Positions 14,015 to 15,359 of a stretch of 15,359 bases of DNA are shown piece by piece. The stretch is from Firmicutes bacterium HGW-Firmicutes-10. Its GTDB lineage: Bacteria > Bacillota_I > Bacilli_A > Erysipelotrichales > Erysipelotrichaceae. Numbering within the stretch: position 1 is the stretch's first letter; the number at the start of each line of letters is the position of its first letter. Position numbers and translations under genes: made by a program. Where the stretch lies: NCBI GenBank assembly GCA_002841605.1, contig PHAF01000028.1, positions 1-15,359 on the forward strand, written 5' to 3'. The notes below the pieces were generated by a model, which saw only the letters and a program-made list of their open reading frames with translations, searched no databases and had not been told where the DNA came from.

Positions 14015-15307
14015 CTACTTAACGTTGGTAAATGTTGCTTTACCCGGATAGACGGCTACTTCGCCTAATTCATCTTCAATGCGAAGCAATTGGTTGTACT
14101 TAGCCAAACGATCGGTACGGGACATTGAACCAGTTTTAATTTGACCGGTATTAAATGCAACAGCGATATCCGCAATCGTAACATCCTCAGTTTCGCCTGA
14201 ACGATGAGAAACAACACATGTATACCCCGCCTTACGCGCCATTTCCATAGCATCGAATGTCTCGGATAGTGTACCGATTTGGTTGACCTTGATTAAGATC
14301 GAGTTGGCAATACCCAAGTCGATACCCTTCTTCAAGATTTCCGGATTGGTAACAAACAGGTCATCCCCAACGATTTGAACACGTTTGCCCAATCGATCGG
14401 TCAGCTTTTTCCAACCATCCCAGTCACGCTCGCCAAGTCCGTCTTCCAATGAAACGATCGGATACTTGTCAATCAGATATTCATAAAAATCAATCATTTC
14501 ATCTGTTGTCTTAATGACTCCACCGGACTTCTTCCAGACATATACTTTTTTATCTTTATCATAGAACTCAGAAGCAGCAACGTCCATAGCCAATGCAATA
14601 TCAACGCCTGGAACATAGCCGGCTTTTACAATAGCTTCCATAATTACTTCAAGCGGTGCTTCATTGCTCGGTAAGTTTGGCGCAAATCCGCCTTCATCAC
14701 CAACAGCCGTGATATGACCAGCTTTTTTCAAAACAGCTTTCAATGCATGGAAGGTTTCAGCACCCATACGGATAGCTTCTTTAACCGACTTAGCACCAAT
14801 CGGCATGATCATGAATTCTTGGAAATCAACGGACGAATCCGCATGTGAACCACCATTGATGACATTCATCATCGGTACCGGTAGTGCTTTTGCGTTGAAT
14901 CCACCCAAATATTTATACAACGGCATGCCATAGAAATCAGCAGCGGCATAAGCAGCAGCCATCGAACAACCCAAAATCGCATTTGCACCCAATTTTGATT
15001 TGTCTTTGGTTCCATCCAAATCAATCATCGTCTTATCGATCAAGTTTTGATCTCTGACGTCCAATCCAATCAACTCATCTGCAAGAATGTCATTCACATT
15101 CTCAACGGCCTTCAATACACCTTTACCCAAGAAACGCGTCTTATCGCCGTCACGTAACTCAAGCGCTTCGCGTTCGCCGGTCGAAGCACCGCTCGGTACG
15201 ATAGCACGTCCGAAAGCACCCGAATCCGTCGTAATCTCTACTTCAATCGTCGGATTTCCGCGAGAGTCCATGACCTCGCGAGCATAAACATCAATAATAA
15301 TTGGCAC
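14015..15307 (-). CDS. eno: Enolase
   Basis: Enolase interconverts 2-phosphoglycerate and phosphoenolpyruvate in glycolysis. The 430-residue product matches bacterial enolase end to end: DSRGNPTIEVE (14-24), SGASTGEREALELRDGD (39-55), NGGSHAD (151-157, H155), GDEGGFAP (203-210, general acid E205), D242 in MDVAASEF, E288 in SLEDG, D315 in GDDLF as Mg ligands, ILIKVNQIGTLSET (337-350) with catalytic K340, and SHRSGETED (367-375). The start is GTG at 15307 with AAGGAGG seven bases upstream. It follows, by 15 bases, the stop of a gene that looks like the end of tpiA, so a glycolytic operon entering from the right is likely. Confidence 0.98.
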   Translation of the reverse strand: MPIIIDVYAREVMDSRGNPTIEVEITTDSGAFGRAIVPSGASTGEREALELRDGDKTRFLGKGVLKAVENVNDILADELIGLDVRDQNLIDKTMIDLDGTKDKSKLGANAILGCSMAAAYAAADFYGMPLYKYLGGFNAKALPVPMMNVINGGSHADSSVDFQEFMIMPIGAKSVKEAIRMGAETFHALKAVLKKAGHITAVGDEGGFAPNLPSNEAPLEVIMEAIVKAGYVPGVDIALAMDVAASEFYDKDKKVYVWKKSGGVIKTTDEMIDFYEYLIDKYPIVSLEDGLGERDWDGWKKLTDRLGKRVQIVGDDLFVTNPEILKKGIDLGIANSILIKVNQIGTLSETFDAMEMARKAGYTCVVSHRSGETEDVTIADIAVAFNTGQIKTGSMSRTDRLAKYNQLLRIEDELGEVAVYPGKATFTNVK

Positions 15308-15322
15308 AATGTTTCCTCCTTG

Positions 15323-15359
15323 TTATTTCTTAACTGCGTTGACAATTGCCAAAAACGAA
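15323..15359 (-). CDS. tpiA: Partial CDS, C-terminus probably of triosephosphate isomerase
   Basis: Only the last 11 codons are in the window, reading SFLAIVNAVKK before TAA (15325-15323). This matches the usual end of triosephosphate isomerase ('ASL..FLAIVNA..'), and tpiA upstream of eno is typical of Firmicutes glycolytic clusters. The fragment is too short to be certain; in Bacillus the phosphoglycerate mutase gene lies between the two. Confidence 0.5.
   Translation of the reverse strand, partial: SFLAIVNAVKK

Overview
The window looks like a chromosomal segment of a low-to-moderate GC member of the Bacillota (Firmicutes), possibly a relative of the Erysipelotrichia/Izemoplasma/Acholeplasma side. 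The evidence is strong GGAGG-type ribosome binding sites, the standard code with TGA as stop, Bacillus-like linkage of secG-rnr-smpB and ssrA, and an eno preceded by what looks like the end of tpiA. The species cannot be named from the sequence.

Layout. Positions 1-1590 (minus strand) hold a two-gene unit of an XRE-type regulator and a small membrane protein. Upstream of it is a 100-residue protein resembling half of a RIC/YtfE-type di-iron hemerythrin, whose promoter carries an FNR/CRP-like box near -41.5. Positions 1716-2740 (plus) hold a GH17 family glycosidase without a signal peptide. Positions 2796-5157 hold a small insertion bracketed by two nearly identical 45/46-bp copies of the tmRNA 3' end plus its downstream terminator. 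It carries a DUF4143-type ATPase under a promoter overlapped by three 23-bp tandem repeats, followed by a DUF6933-like protein. Positions 5146-5495 (minus) are a complete tmRNA gene (ssrA) encoding the tag AKKITGNRLSFAA. Divergent from it runs lemA plus a large DUF2207 membrane protein with a glycine-rich tail (5618-8099, plus). The rest is on the minus strand: an SGNH esterase, smpB, rnr, secG, a membrane-anchored XRE regulator, an EamA transporter, eno and the end of a gene that is probably tpiA.

How the genes fit together. SmpB, tmRNA and RNase R are the core of trans-translation and its RNA decay; here they lie within about 7 kb, but smpB and ssrA are separated by the lemA/DUF2207 and esterase genes. 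SecG belongs to the Sec translocon, and eno (with tpiA) to lower glycolysis.

The most interesting part is 2796-5157. It has the geometry of an integrative element inserted at the 3' end of ssrA, a classic integration target, yet no integrase is visible. Its cargo is a two-gene ATPase/DUF6933-like cassette with a repeat-covered promoter. This could be a decayed or trans-mobilised mini-island carrying an undescribed accessory (possibly defence or toxin-like) system; the function is inference only.
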